12,976 nt of DNA from JADFOB01 sp046753625 (GCA_046753625.1 JBHHUB010000115.1:1-12976), one strand, 5' to 3'. Shown: positions 1 through 7,229, numbered from the stretch's first letter. Translations and numbers: made by a program. Notes: generated by a model from the sequence alone, not told the origin.

Positions 1-2441
1 CCGGCGGCGCGGCGACCTACGACATCGCCGCGCGCCAGTTCACGCAACAGCTTCACGCCGAGTTGCCGCCCACCACGGTTTGGGGATATGGCGACGGCCC
101 AACCGGGGGCACCTACCCCGGTCCGACAATCGAAGCGACCCGCGACGCACTCGTTACCGTAATCTGGCGCAACGACCTGCGCGACGCACAGGGCAACCTG
201 CGCACGAACCACTACCTCGACGTCGACCTTTGCCCGCACGGCGCCGAAGATGCGGCGAAGATGGTGGTCCACCTGCACGGCGGCCACACGCCGGCGGAGT
301 TCGACGGCTATCCGGAATCCACCTCCCTCCCCGGGGCGTTCGCCGTGTACGAGTATCCGAACCATCAGTTGCCCGCGGCCCTGTGGTACCACGATCATGC
401 CATGGGCATCACGCGACTCAACGTCTACATGGGCTTGGCCGCGTTCTACATCATTCGCGATGCCCAGGAGATCGGTCTCGGATTGCCTTCGGGCGAATTC
501 GAAATCCCGATGGCCATCCAAGACCGCTCGTTCAACGCTGACGGTTCGTTTAAGTATCCGTCGGCCTGGCAGGGCAACTTCTTCGGTGACACGATACTCG
601 TCAACGGCAAGGTCTGGCCGTTCCTAAACGTCAAACAGGGCAAGTATCGTTTCCGCATACTCAACGGTTGCAACGCGCGCACGCTGGCTCTGTCATTATC
701 CAACGGTGCGACGTTTCAGATCATCGGAGGCGACAGCGGCCTTCTTCCGGCGCCTGAGACGCTTTCCGAGATCGTGCTGGCGCCGGCGGAACGCGCCGAC
801 CTGATCCTCGATTTCGCCACATACCCGGCGGGCACGGAGATTCTTCTAACCAACAGCGCGCCCGCCCCTTATCCCGGCTCGCCCGGTGTCGGCGTGATCG
901 GGCAGGTCATGAAGTTCGTCGTTACCGGCACGGCCGGCCATACCAACGCCATACCGACGACATTACGCCCCTTCGAGCCACTCGCCGAGCAAGACGCCGT
1001 GCAGGTGCGGGATTTTGAGCTGTCCACTGTTCCGGACCCCTGTACGGGCAGCCGTTGGGCCATCAACGGACTCTCCTGGGTCGACATCACCGAACAGCCC
1101 GTCCTGGGCACCTCGGAAATCTGGCGGTTCATCAATCCAACGGGCATTTCGCATCCCATGCACATGCACCTAGTAAGCTTTCAAGTGCTCGACATTCAGG
1201 CGTTCGCGATGGTCAACGGCGAAGTCGTTCCGATCGGAAGCCCGGTGCCACCGCCACCCCACCTGGCCGGGTGGAAGGACACGGTCGAGGTCGCGCCGAA
1301 CCGGATCGTCCGCGTCATCGCGCGGTTTGAAGACTACCTGGGTCGGTTCGCCTATCACTGCCACATTCTCGAGCACGAAGACCACGAGATGATGCGCCAG
1401 TTCGAAACCGTCGAATGCACCACGGACGCCCACTGCGACGACGGCCAATTCTGCAACGGCTTCGAAACCTGCAGTGCCGCCAATACCTGTGTCCCCGGCA
1501 CGCCGACCAACTGCGAAGATCTGTACGCCTGCACCGTCGATTATTGCGACCCGCTCGCTTTGGGCGGCGCCGGGGCGTGTGTCCATGCTCCCGACAGTTC
1601 GCTGTGCGACAACGGCGTTTTTTGCGACGGTCGGGAGCCCTGTTCGTTCCTGTTCGGATGTGTTGCCGGAGACACGCCGTGTGATCCTGCGTTGACGTGC
1701 GACGAAACCCTCGGCGCATGCACCGGATGCACAAGCGACACGCAATGCGACAACGGCGATCCCTGCACGGCCGACACCTGCGACGCGGGCGTGTGCACGT
1801 CGGTGCCCACCTACGACCCGACTACGCAATGCTGCACGCCGGGCGCGGGCACGATCAACCCCATCGACGACGGCAATCCATGCACAACGGATTCCTGCGA
1901 CGCCGCCACCGGTGCGGTCGCACACATTCCGCAGGCCGGGCTGTGCGCCGCGGGCCTGGGATGCCGATACATTCGCGTCAGGCCGACGACACCCTCCGGA
2001 ACGCCGGTGGCCATCCTGATCGCGGGCAACGCGGGCAGCGGCGGCCTGTGTTTTGAAAAATATGTGCAAACCGACGGCTCCTTGGGAACGGCACCTGCGT
2101 TCCAAACACCCGGCCAGTGGGGCGACGTGGATGCATACGGGCTGGAGATCATTCCCCAGCGAGAATACACGATCCAACTCGACGACGGCGCGACGCTCTC
2201 GGGGGCGGTGGCCGCGACCACGTGGCGATTCGGCGATGCCGACGGCAATGACGTCGTGAATTTCTCCGACGTGCAGCAGGTCGTGCTGCTGTTTCTAGCC
2301 GTGACGCCCTACAGCCCGGCCGGTGACATGAAGCCTTGCGTGCCCAACGGCGTGATCAACTTCGAGGACATTTTTGCGGCCGTGCAGGGCTTTCAAGGCT
2401 TGGGTTATGTCGGCGGCGCCTGCCCGGATCCATGTCCGTAG
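1..2441 (+). CDS. Secreted multicopper oxidase (CotA/bilirubin-oxidase type) with Cys-rich region and dockerin-like tail, 5' partial
   Basis: The frame is open from base 3, so the gene begins before the window. A TTG at 63 sits inside the conserved first cupredoxin domain and is not the start. All four copper-binding motifs are visible: HLHGGH at nt 270, WYHDHAMG at nt 384-407, HPMHMH at nt 1152-1169 and HCHILEHEDHEMM at nt 1356-1394. The last holds the T1 cysteine (nt 1359) and a candidate axial Met. HDHAMG and HEDHEMM are typical of CotA/bilirubin-oxidase/phenoxazinone-synthase enzymes, which oxidise phenols, pigments or metals with O2. The oxidase part ends near nt 1410. It is followed by a region with 27 cysteines (nt 1416-1965, CDDGxxCNGxExC-like units), a short beta-rich segment, and two Ca-loop motifs (DADGNDVVNFSDV at nt 2235 and PNGVINFEDI near nt 2343) resembling dockerin repeats. 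Secretion is inferred because the N-terminus is missing. The substrate is unknown. Confidence 0.9.
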   Translation, partial: GGAATYDIAARQFTQQLHAELPPTTVWGYGDGPTGGTYPGPTIEATRDALVTVIWRNDLRDAQGNLRTNHYLDVDLCPHGAEDAAKMVVHLHGGHTPAEFDGYPESTSLPGAFAVYEYPNHQLPAALWYHDHAMGITRLNVYMGLAAFYIIRDAQEIGLGLPSGEFEIPMAIQDRSFNADGSFKYPSAWQGNFFGDTILVNGKVWPFLNVKQGKYRFRILNGCNARTLALSLSNGATFQIIGGDSGLLPAPETLSEIVLAPAERADLILDFATYPAGTEILLTNSAPAPYPGSPGVGVIGQVMKFVVTGTAGHTNAIPTTLRPFEPLAEQDAVQVRDFELSTVPDPCTGSRWAINGLSWVDITEQPVLGTSEIWRFINPTGISHPMHMHLVSFQVLDIQAFAMVNGEVVPIGSPVPPPPHLAGWKDTVEVAPNRIVRVIARFEDYLGRFAYHCHILEHEDHEMMRQFETVECTTDAHCDDGQFCNGFETCSAANTCVPGTPTNCEDLYACTVDYCDPLALGGAGACVHAPDSSLCDNGVFCDGREPCSFLFGCVAGDTPCDPALTCDETLGACTGCTSDTQCDNGDPCTADTCDAGVCTSVPTYDPTTQCCTPGAGTINPIDDGNPCTTDSCDAATGAVAHIPQAGLCAAGLGCRYIRVRPTTPSGTPVAILIAGNAGSGGLCFEKYVQTDGSLGTAPAFQTPGQWGDVDAYGLEIIPQREYTIQLDDGATLSGAVAATTWRFGDADGNDVVNFSDVQQVVLLFLAVTPYSPAGDMKPCVPNGVINFEDIFAAVQGFQGLGYVGGACPDPCP

Positions 2442-2575
2442 CGCGCGGTGCGTGCCGGCCAACCAAAAGACGTACGGTCCGGGACGCAGCCTTTGCGGCC
2501 GCAGCCTGATTCAAGGGACATGGGTCGTACGGATTGTGAGTTTTTCCTGCCCAAACGCGATCAAAATCAGCCCGC

Positions 2576-2604
2576 TTGAAATCCCGGCGCCAATCCGCTA
2601 CAGA
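2576..2604 (+). promoter_or_regulatory. Candidate promoter of the SprT-like gene, possibly leaderless
   Basis: TTGAAA (2576-2581, one mismatch to TTGACA) is followed by a 17-base spacer and TACAGA (2599-2604, a weak -10). The -10 ends only 8 bases before the ATG at 2613, and no Shine-Dalgarno sequence precedes that ATG, so the transcript would start at or next to the start codon. The rest of 2442-2612 shows nothing I can name. This is a judgement by eye. Confidence 0.3.
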
Positions 2605-2612
2605 AGTTCGTC

Positions 2613-3785
2613 ATGAACTCGATAAGGATTACCGGAGTCGTTGCATTCGCCGATCAAGTGCGGCGCGAGCTGTCCGGCTCGGTGACCGAAACGCGCGTAA
2701 CGGTGCTGCAGGCTGACGTGGCCGCGTTCATTCGCAACGTCGATTTGCTCCTCGCAGAGCATGGCGCGCACGCCGACGAGCTGCCGACTCCGACGCGGCG
2801 CGCGTACGCGTTCCTTTCCGGGCTGGATTTCGACGCCGTACCAACCGTCGCGTCGTCGGGTGCGGCCGCAGCGCTCAAGGATCCGGATGGGTCGGTCCGC
2901 CTGCCGGGAGTAACAAAATACTGGCGCCGCATGCTGCGGCTTCTGGCTCGCGCGACCACGGCGAGCGAACTCGATACCCGCTACAACTCGATCCGCAAAG
3001 CCAGCCAAAACATCGAAGGACTCCTGGACGACGAAGGCGTCGAGGGCCGTGCCCTAACGGCGCAGTCGCGCACGGCTCGGGGTTGGCTGGCCATGTTTGC
3101 CGACCGCATGAATTTCGACGCGTACATGGCGGCCGTAGGCCGGGCTCGGACCGAGTTTGATACCGTACTGCGGGGGGGGCTGCGGTTTCAACCTCCGGCC
3201 TGGGTGGAATTCCAGCCCCTTCGCGGACTCTACAAGATAAGAGACGACGGCGACGGAACGCAGATCATGCTGCCGACGCCGATGATGGTCTTTTCGTCGA
3301 CGATGTTCGCGCAACTGGCGGAAGCGGCACTGCTGGGCACGAGCCGAGAGCCCATCATCGCGGCCACAGCAAGCAAGGAGTACCAGGGCGTCTTGGCGGA
3401 ACTGGAAGCCCTCAGCGGCGAGGAAAACGGCGCCGGCGGAGTGCATCGTAATCTGGATGAGTCGTTCGACGGCGTTAACCACAGATACTTCGGCGGTACG
3501 ATGGCTCGGCCGCGTTTGAAGTGGAGTCGGCAGTTCACAGGCCGAAAGTTCGGGCATTACGACGCGATCCACGACACCGTAATGATCAGTTGCAGCCTGG
3601 ATTGCGCGGACGTAGCTCCGCACGTGCTCGACTTCGTCGTCTACCACGAGTTGTTGCACAAGAAGCTCGGCTCGGACTGGCGCCATGGCCGGGCCAACGC
3701 GCACACGCCGGAATTTCGCCGGGAGGAACGGCGGTTCGAGCAATACGCCGACGCCCGAGCGGCGTTGCAGGCTCTCGCCGAATAA
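2613..3785 (+). CDS. SprT-like zinc metalloprotein with long unassigned N-terminal region
   Basis: The 390-residue product carries HELLH at residues 345-349. A further His at 364 lies in HTPEFRREERRF, matching the HExxH...H(G/T)PEF zinc-site pattern of the SprT/Spartan-like family. The SprT-like part starts near residue 280 (LDESFDGVNHRYFGG) and runs to the end. That length fits a SprT domain without the extra Zn-ribbon of some members. Residues 1-275 are soluble, mostly helical in character, and match no family I recognise. There is no signal peptide or membrane segment, so a cytoplasmic location is likely. Spartan-type relatives degrade DNA-protein crosslinks, while bacterial SprT proteins are mostly uncharacterised, so a substrate cannot be assigned. 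The ATG at 2613 lacks a Shine-Dalgarno sequence. The gene stands alone between the oxidase and a gene-poor region. Confidence 0.8.
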   Translation: MNSIRITGVVAFADQVRRELSGSVTETRVTVLQADVAAFIRNVDLLLAEHGAHADELPTPTRRAYAFLSGLDFDAVPTVASSGAAAALKDPDGSVRLPGVTKYWRRMLRLLARATTASELDTRYNSIRKASQNIEGLLDDEGVEGRALTAQSRTARGWLAMFADRMNFDAYMAAVGRARTEFDTVLRGGLRFQPPAWVEFQPLRGLYKIRDDGDGTQIMLPTPMMVFSSTMFAQLAEAALLGTSREPIIAATASKEYQGVLAELEALSGEENGAGGVHRNLDESFDGVNHRYFGGTMARPRLKWSRQFTGRKFGHYDAIHDTVMISCSLDCADVAPHVLDFVVYHELLHKKLGSDWRHGRANAHTPEFRREERRFEQYADARAALQALAE

Positions 3786-3804
3786 GCGCTGCGATCGGAA
3801 AGAA

Positions 3805-3829
3805 GCCCAGGCCGCTACTTGGCTTGGGC
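3805..3829. terminator. Strong hairpin, probable bidirectional terminator
   Basis: GCCCAGGCC (3805-3813) pairs with GGCTTGGGC (3821-3829) over 9 bp, including one G-U, with a 7-base loop. It lies 19 bases after the SprT-like stop codon. Read on the minus strand, the stem is followed by TTCTTTCC, so it looks better as a terminator for that strand. The stop codon of the minus-strand remnant (3815-3817) falls in its loop. Confidence 0.5.
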
Positions 3830-4093
3830 CTCGAACCAGGACCATCCCTTGCGCCGAAACCCGGCCAGCACGCTCGACGGCACCTTCCGAAACCCCAGAA
3901 GCCAGTACTTCAAACGCAAGTCTCTTGTCGAAAGGATGGCCTTCGAATCGTCCGACGGAGCCAGAAACAGCTCGCTGATGCCCCAGCTATCGGGGCACTG
4001 GCTGTTGCGTTGGCAACGCCGCCTTATTTTCCTCGCCTGCCGAGCTGTCATCATGCACCTTCTATCGCCAAGCACGGAACCGTCGTCGTTCAC
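3815..4093 (-). pseudogene. Short unidentified coding remnant
   Basis: A GTG-started minus-strand frame of 92 residues. Its C-terminal two thirds read like a real protein (WGISELFLAPSDD, then LKYWLLGFRKVPSSVLAGF and GWSWFEAQ), while the N-terminal 30 residues are Arg-rich and unconvincing. An in-frame TAA at 4100-4102 closes the frame just upstream, and no start with a ribosome-binding site is evident. The frame ends inside the 3805-3829 hairpin, as a genuine gene end might. The best reading is the 3' remnant of a decayed gene, but a small live gene or a chance frame are both possible. I do not recognise the family. Confidence 0.3.
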
Positions 4094-4180
4094 ACAGGTT
4101 TATTAGACAGTTGGCGTGCCACCTGACTTCGGAAAAACAAAAAAAGTGGAAATAGTGTTACTCGTTTCAGTACAAGCAGT

Positions 4181-4273
4181 TAGAGTTATGCACCAGCCTT
4201 CCGCGAGGCCGAGATGTGGGCTAAGTTGATTCGCGAGTTGGGCGTGGATGCCCAAAGTGGGCGTATTCCTTAA
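4181..4273 (+). pseudogene. Possible short coding remnant
   Basis: Between TAG at 4181 and TAA at 4271 one plus-strand frame encodes 29 residues that read like an amphipathic helix (FREAEMWAKLIRELGVDAQS). It overlaps the annotated start of the glycosyltransferase in another frame. It could be the end of a decayed gene, a leader peptide starting at the ATG at 4214, or chance. The length is too short to decide. Confidence 0.18.
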
Positions 4274-5870
4274 TAATAATCCAAGGGCGGTGTACACCGG
4301 ACATTCCGATGACGGAGCCCGGATTCGAGTGCCAAGCGTAGTGAATCTCCAAAGCAAGGACGCGGCGTTGAACGCCAATAAACTCAGCATCTTGATTCCG
4401 GTCTACAACGAGCGCTACACGGTGGCCACGTTGATCGATCGGGTGCTTGCGGCGCCGCTGCCGGCGGAACTCCAACGCGAGCTGATCGTCGTCGATGATT
4501 GCTCTACCGACGGCAGTCGCGCGGTGCTGGAGCAGATCGCGGCGCAGCACGGCCACGTCGTGAAGCTTCGGATTCACGAGGTCAATCGCGGCAAGGGCGC
4601 TGCGATTCGGACGGCCATCGCCGAGGCCACCGGGGACATGTGCATCATCCAAGACGCCGACCTGGAGTACGACCCGACCGACTACCCGGCGCTGCTCGAA
4701 CCCATTTTGGACGGAGAGGCCGACGCCGTGTTTGGCTCGCGTTTTGCGGCCCGCGGTCGGCGGCGGGTGCTCTATTTCTGGCACGCCATCGGCAATCGAT
4801 GGCTCACGACGCTCTCCAACCTGTTCACCAACCTGAATCTGACCGACATGGAAACCTGCTACAAGGCCGTTCGGACCGATATGCTCAAGTCGATCCCCAT
4901 TCGCAGCGACCGCTTCGGCATCGAACCCGAGCTGACCGCGAAACTCGCCAAGCGCGGTTGTCGGATTTACGAAGTGCCCATTTCGTACCACGGGCGACAA
5001 TACGGCGAAGGGAAGAAAATCACCTGGTGGGACGGGGTGAAGGCCCTTTTCGTCATTCTCTACTTCTCGATGGTCGACGACATCTACGACGAGCGGTACG
5101 GGCATGCCATTCTCTACCGACTTTCGTCCGCCCACCGGTTCAACGATTGGATGGCCGACCAGATTCGCCCCTGGGTAGGAGATGACGTGCTGGAGATCGG
5201 CGCGGGATTGGGGAATCTATCGCGAAAGCTGATGCCGCGAGCGCATTACACGATGAGCGACATCGACCCGGTTCATCTGGATTTCCTGAAAAACCAGTTC
5301 GCGGGGCGGCCCCACACCACCGTAGCGAAAGTCGATTTGCAGGAGCGGCGCCATTTTCAATCGCTGGGCCGCGTTTTTGACACCGTTATTTGCCTCAACG
5401 TGCTAGAGCACATCGAATCGGATGTCGCCGCGCTGGACCACATGTACGAAACGCTCGCGCCCGGAGGACGGGCTCTCGTGCTGGTGCCCCGCAGCCGACA
5501 CCTTTACGGATCGCTTGACGAAGTGCTCGGCCATTGCCGGCGCTACTCCCAGATCGAGCTGCGCGAGAAGTGCCGGCAGGTCGGCTTCCAGGTCGAACGC
5601 CTGTTTACGTTCAATCGGATCAGCGTCCTGCCCTGGTTCATCAACGCGCGGATCATGCGCCGCAAACATTTCGGCAAGCTGCAACTGAAAATCTTCGACC
5701 ACCTGGTATGGCTGTGGCGCCTGATTGATCGACTTCTCCCCTGGCCGGGGCTCTCACTAATCGTCGTGGCGAAAAAACCGGGCGATCCCGCATCCCCCAA
5801 GCCCGATCACGCCCGGAGGGACTCGAACCCCCAACCTGCTGGTCCGAAGCCAGCCGCTCTATCCAATTGA
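4248..5870 (+). CDS. GT2 (DPM1/DPG-synthase-like) glycosyltransferase fused to class I SAM methyltransferase
   Basis: The GT2 domain begins at about residue 45 (KLSILIPVYNE). It has an early Asp pair (DDCSTDGS), the NRGKGAAIRTA segment and the metal-binding DAD at 136-138, as in dolichyl/polyprenyl-phosphate sugar synthases. It ends near residue 280. The second domain carries the SAM-binding EIGAGLG at 316-322, an acidic residue in SDIDP, and the NVLEHIES and LAPGGRALVLVPR strands of class I methyltransferases. A role in transferring a nucleotide sugar and methylating a glycan or lipid is inferred. The first 27-31 residues are atypical, and the ATG lies in a hairpin loop, so GTG at 4329 or 4341 are credible alternative starts. 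The last 29 residues read through antisense tRNA and terminator sequence (SNPQP-type tail), and the stop codon lies inside the tRNA gene. The methyltransferase fold itself ends at about residue 511. Confidence 0.85.
   Translation: MPKVGVFLNNNPRAVYTGHSDDGARIRVPSVVNLQSKDAALNANKLSILIPVYNERYTVATLIDRVLAAPLPAELQRELIVVDDCSTDGSRAVLEQIAAQHGHVVKLRIHEVNRGKGAAIRTAIAEATGDMCIIQDADLEYDPTDYPALLEPILDGEADAVFGSRFAARGRRRVLYFWHAIGNRWLTTLSNLFTNLNLTDMETCYKAVRTDMLKSIPIRSDRFGIEPELTAKLAKRGCRIYEVPISYHGRQYGEGKKITWWDGVKALFVILYFSMVDDIYDERYGHAILYRLSSAHRFNDWMADQIRPWVGDDVLEIGAGLGNLSRKLMPRAHYTMSDIDPVHLDFLKNQFAGRPHTTVAKVDLQERRHFQSLGRVFDTVICLNVLEHIESDVAALDHMYETLAPGGRALVLVPRSRHLYGSLDEVLGHCRRYSQIELREKCRQVGFQVERLFTFNRISVLPWFINARIMRRKHFGKLQLKIFDHLVWLWRLIDRLLPWPGLSLIVVAKKPGDPASPKPDHARRDSNPQPAGPKPAALSN
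5772..5807 (-). terminator. Candidate terminator of the tRNA-Arg gene
   Basis: On the minus strand, directly after the tRNA, TCGGGC (5806-5801) can pair with GCCCGG (5783-5778), and six T residues follow (5777-5772). A smaller CGGG/CCCG hairpin (5790-5787 with 5782-5779) is an alternative. The element lies within the 3' coding end of the opposing glycosyltransferase-methyltransferase gene. Confidence 0.45.
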
Positions 5871-5881
5871 GCTACGGGCGC
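5808..5881 (-). tRNA. tRNA-Arg (anticodon UCG)
   Basis: The minus strand folds into a full cloverleaf. Acceptor GCGCCCG pairs with CGGGCGT, the D stem is GCTC/GAGC with a GG-containing loop, and the anticodon stem is GCTGG/CCAGC with loop CTTCGGA. The variable loop has five bases, and the T arm is GGGGG-TTCGAGT-CCCTC. The anticodon TCG (plus-strand 5845-5847) decodes CGA and, by wobble, other CGN arginine codons. The discriminator is G and no CCA is encoded (ATC follows), so CCA must be added after transcription. It runs antisense to the end of the upstream glycosyltransferase gene, whose stop codon at 5868-5870 lies in the tRNA D arm. Confidence 0.96.
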
Positions 5882-5909
5882 CAAGGCGGTCGAACGTCAT
5901 GCGCAGGGC

Positions 5910-5915
5910 ATTATA
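5910..5915 (-). promoter_or_regulatory. -10 element of the tRNA-Arg promoter
   Basis: A perfect TATAAT lies on the minus strand, 28 bases before the first base of the mature tRNA, giving a predicted 5' leader of about 20 bases. I could not find a convincing TTGACA-like -35 at 16-18 bases. Confidence 0.5.
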
Positions 5916-6015
5916 GGTCCGACCCGGCGTTGGTCCAGAACAGACGAATCCGACAAGCCGCGTGCGCGAAGAGGCGCGTGCCGCGTACGGGCTGGATTTG
6001 CGTGGCCTATCGTGC

Positions 6016-6021
6016 TATCCT
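6016..6021 (+). promoter_or_regulatory. Candidate extended -10 for the esterase gene
   Basis: TGC-TATCCT (6013-6021) resembles an extended -10 (TGn plus four of six bases). The -35 region is weak. The transcript would carry a leader of about 100 bases, which includes the perfect 6-bp hairpin GGCAGA/TCTGCC (6050-6055 with 6059-6064) and the purine-rich ribosome-binding site GGAGAGGGGA at 6071-6080. Confidence 0.25.
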
Positions 6022-6126
6022 GGTCGACAGGCGGGTTGAAACGGCATAGGGCAGATCGTCTGCCATCGTTGGAGAGGGGATACTGCGATACACTTCTACG
6101 GATTCGACCCCATCGTCCTGAAGCGC

Positions 6127-7110
6127 TTGGCCCTCATCGTGGCAGCGGGCCTGTTCGTGCGCCCGGCCTTCGCCGATTCGCAAATCGACCTCGGCCGCGG
6201 ACCGATCACGATCCACGTACCGCCCTCATACGATCCGGGCACGGCGACGCCGCTCGCGATTCTACTGCATGGTTATAGCAGTAACGGGGTGGACACCGAA
6301 GCGTTCTTTGGTTTCGCGTCGGTCGCGGAAAACGTCGGAATCATCTACGCGGCACCTGACGGCACGGTCGACCGGACTGGAAACCCATTTTGGAACGCCA
6401 CCGACGCCTGCTGCAACTTTTTCGATCCCCCCGTTGACGATTCCGGTTACTTGCGATCCCTCATCGAGGCGATTGCCGCCGAGTACAACATCGACGACCG
6501 ACGCATCTACTTCGCCGGGCTATCCAACGGTGGGTTCATGTCTTATCGAATGGCGTGCGACCATGCCGACCTGATCGCCGGTATTGTGAGTGTGGCCGGC
6601 GCCACGTTCTTCCATCCCGCCGATTGCTCGCCGAGCGAGCCCGTGCACAACTTGCAGATTCACGGCACGGCCGATACGACGGTCCTCTACGCCGGCGGAT
6701 TCGCGTTTGACGTCCCCTACCCCGGAGCCGTCCAATCGGTGGAAACCTGGGCGCAATACAACGGATGCGGCCTTACGCCCGTTGCCCCGCCCGACACGCT
6801 TGATCTGGACACCAATCTTCCCGGATCGGAAACCACGATTATTCGCTATCCCAACGGCTGTCTCCCCGGCGGTTCTGCTGAGCTATGGACGGTCAACGGT
6901 GGTCCACACGTCCTCTCGCCGACGCCCAACTTCGGCCCCTTGGTGGCGGAATTCATGCTGACCCATTCAAAGCCGGGCCCGATGGTGATCCCGACCGTCT
7001 CAAGCTGGGGCATGTTCGTACTGGTGCTGCTTGTCATGACCACAGGGACTCTCGTATTGCGCCAACGGGCCATGCCGCGTCCGCAAGCCGCTGGAGCGCT
7101 GCCCGGGTAA
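6127..7110 (+). CDS. Secreted PHB-depolymerase/feruloyl-esterase-like hydrolase with C-terminal sorting tail
   Basis: An alpha/beta-hydrolase of the LpqC/PHB-depolymerase type. It has the oxyanion segment LLHGY (47-50), the DACCNFFDPPVDDSGYL segment typical of the family, nucleophile Ser133 in GLSNG, Asp183 in GTAD, and His261 in NGGPH. It probably cleaves polyester, acetyl or feruloyl ester bonds, but the substrate is not readable. A signal peptide is clear (ALIVAAGLF to an AFA-D cleavage site near residue 16). The C-terminus IPTVSSWG (288-295), a hydrophobic span (296-311) and an Arg resemble IPTL/PEP-CTERM-type sorting signals. The start is uncertain. The only NTG starts are TTG at 6127 and in-frame CTG at 6118, and CTG would restore a Lys-Arg n-region. 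The strong ribosome-binding site at 6071-6080 is best spaced for an ATA at 6088, and the frame is open upstream. Confidence 0.82.
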   Translation: MALIVAAGLFVRPAFADSQIDLGRGPITIHVPPSYDPGTATPLAILLHGYSSNGVDTEAFFGFASVAENVGIIYAAPDGTVDRTGNPFWNATDACCNFFDPPVDDSGYLRSLIEAIAAEYNIDDRRIYFAGLSNGGFMSYRMACDHADLIAGIVSVAGATFFHPADCSPSEPVHNLQIHGTADTTVLYAGGFAFDVPYPGAVQSVETWAQYNGCGLTPVAPPDTLDLDTNLPGSETTIIRYPNGCLPGGSAELWTVNGGPHVLSPTPNFGPLVAEFMLTHSKPGPMVIPTVSSWGMFVLVLLVMTTGTLVLRQRAMPRPQAAGALPG

Positions 7111-7229
7111 TCCTGGCCGATCGTTGGCTTATGCACCGACCGATCCGACCGTGGGCCGCCGACGGACCGTCCGAACCACCGGCCCCGATCGAAGGAGCGA
7201 AGGGAAGCGAAAGACACCAACACAAGGGG

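Larger units (their letters stand above)
3786..4247. other. Gene-poor interval with coding remnants
   Basis: This 462-base gap holds no gene I can name. It contains a 9-bp hairpin at 3805-3829 and a possible minus-strand coding remnant at 3815-4093. It also has an AT-richer patch (about 4100-4190) and a short plus-strand fragment that reads like protein (4181-4273). The lower GC of the patch compared with both neighbours suggests decay or an old insertion scar. No inverted-repeat ends or target duplication were found. Confidence 0.4.

Noticed and set aside
63..65. TTG as the start codon of the oxidase
   Set aside because: The frame is open upstream to base 3 and encodes the conserved family sequence just before it (YDIAARQFTQQLH), so the gene is 5'-truncated by the window.
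1170..2177. Long minus-strand frame (335 residues)
   Set aside because: It is antisense to the copper-binding and Cys-rich parts of the oxidase, rich in Arg/Ala/Gly with no recognisable domain; a usual shadow in GC-rich DNA.
3521..4126. Plus-strand frame overlapping the end of the SprT-like gene and the gap
   Set aside because: Its first half is the out-of-frame shadow of the zinc-site region and the rest has no protein-like features.
4221..5135. Long minus-strand frame opposite the GT2 domain
   Set aside because: The plus strand carries clear GT2 motifs, while this frame has none and no ribosome-binding site.
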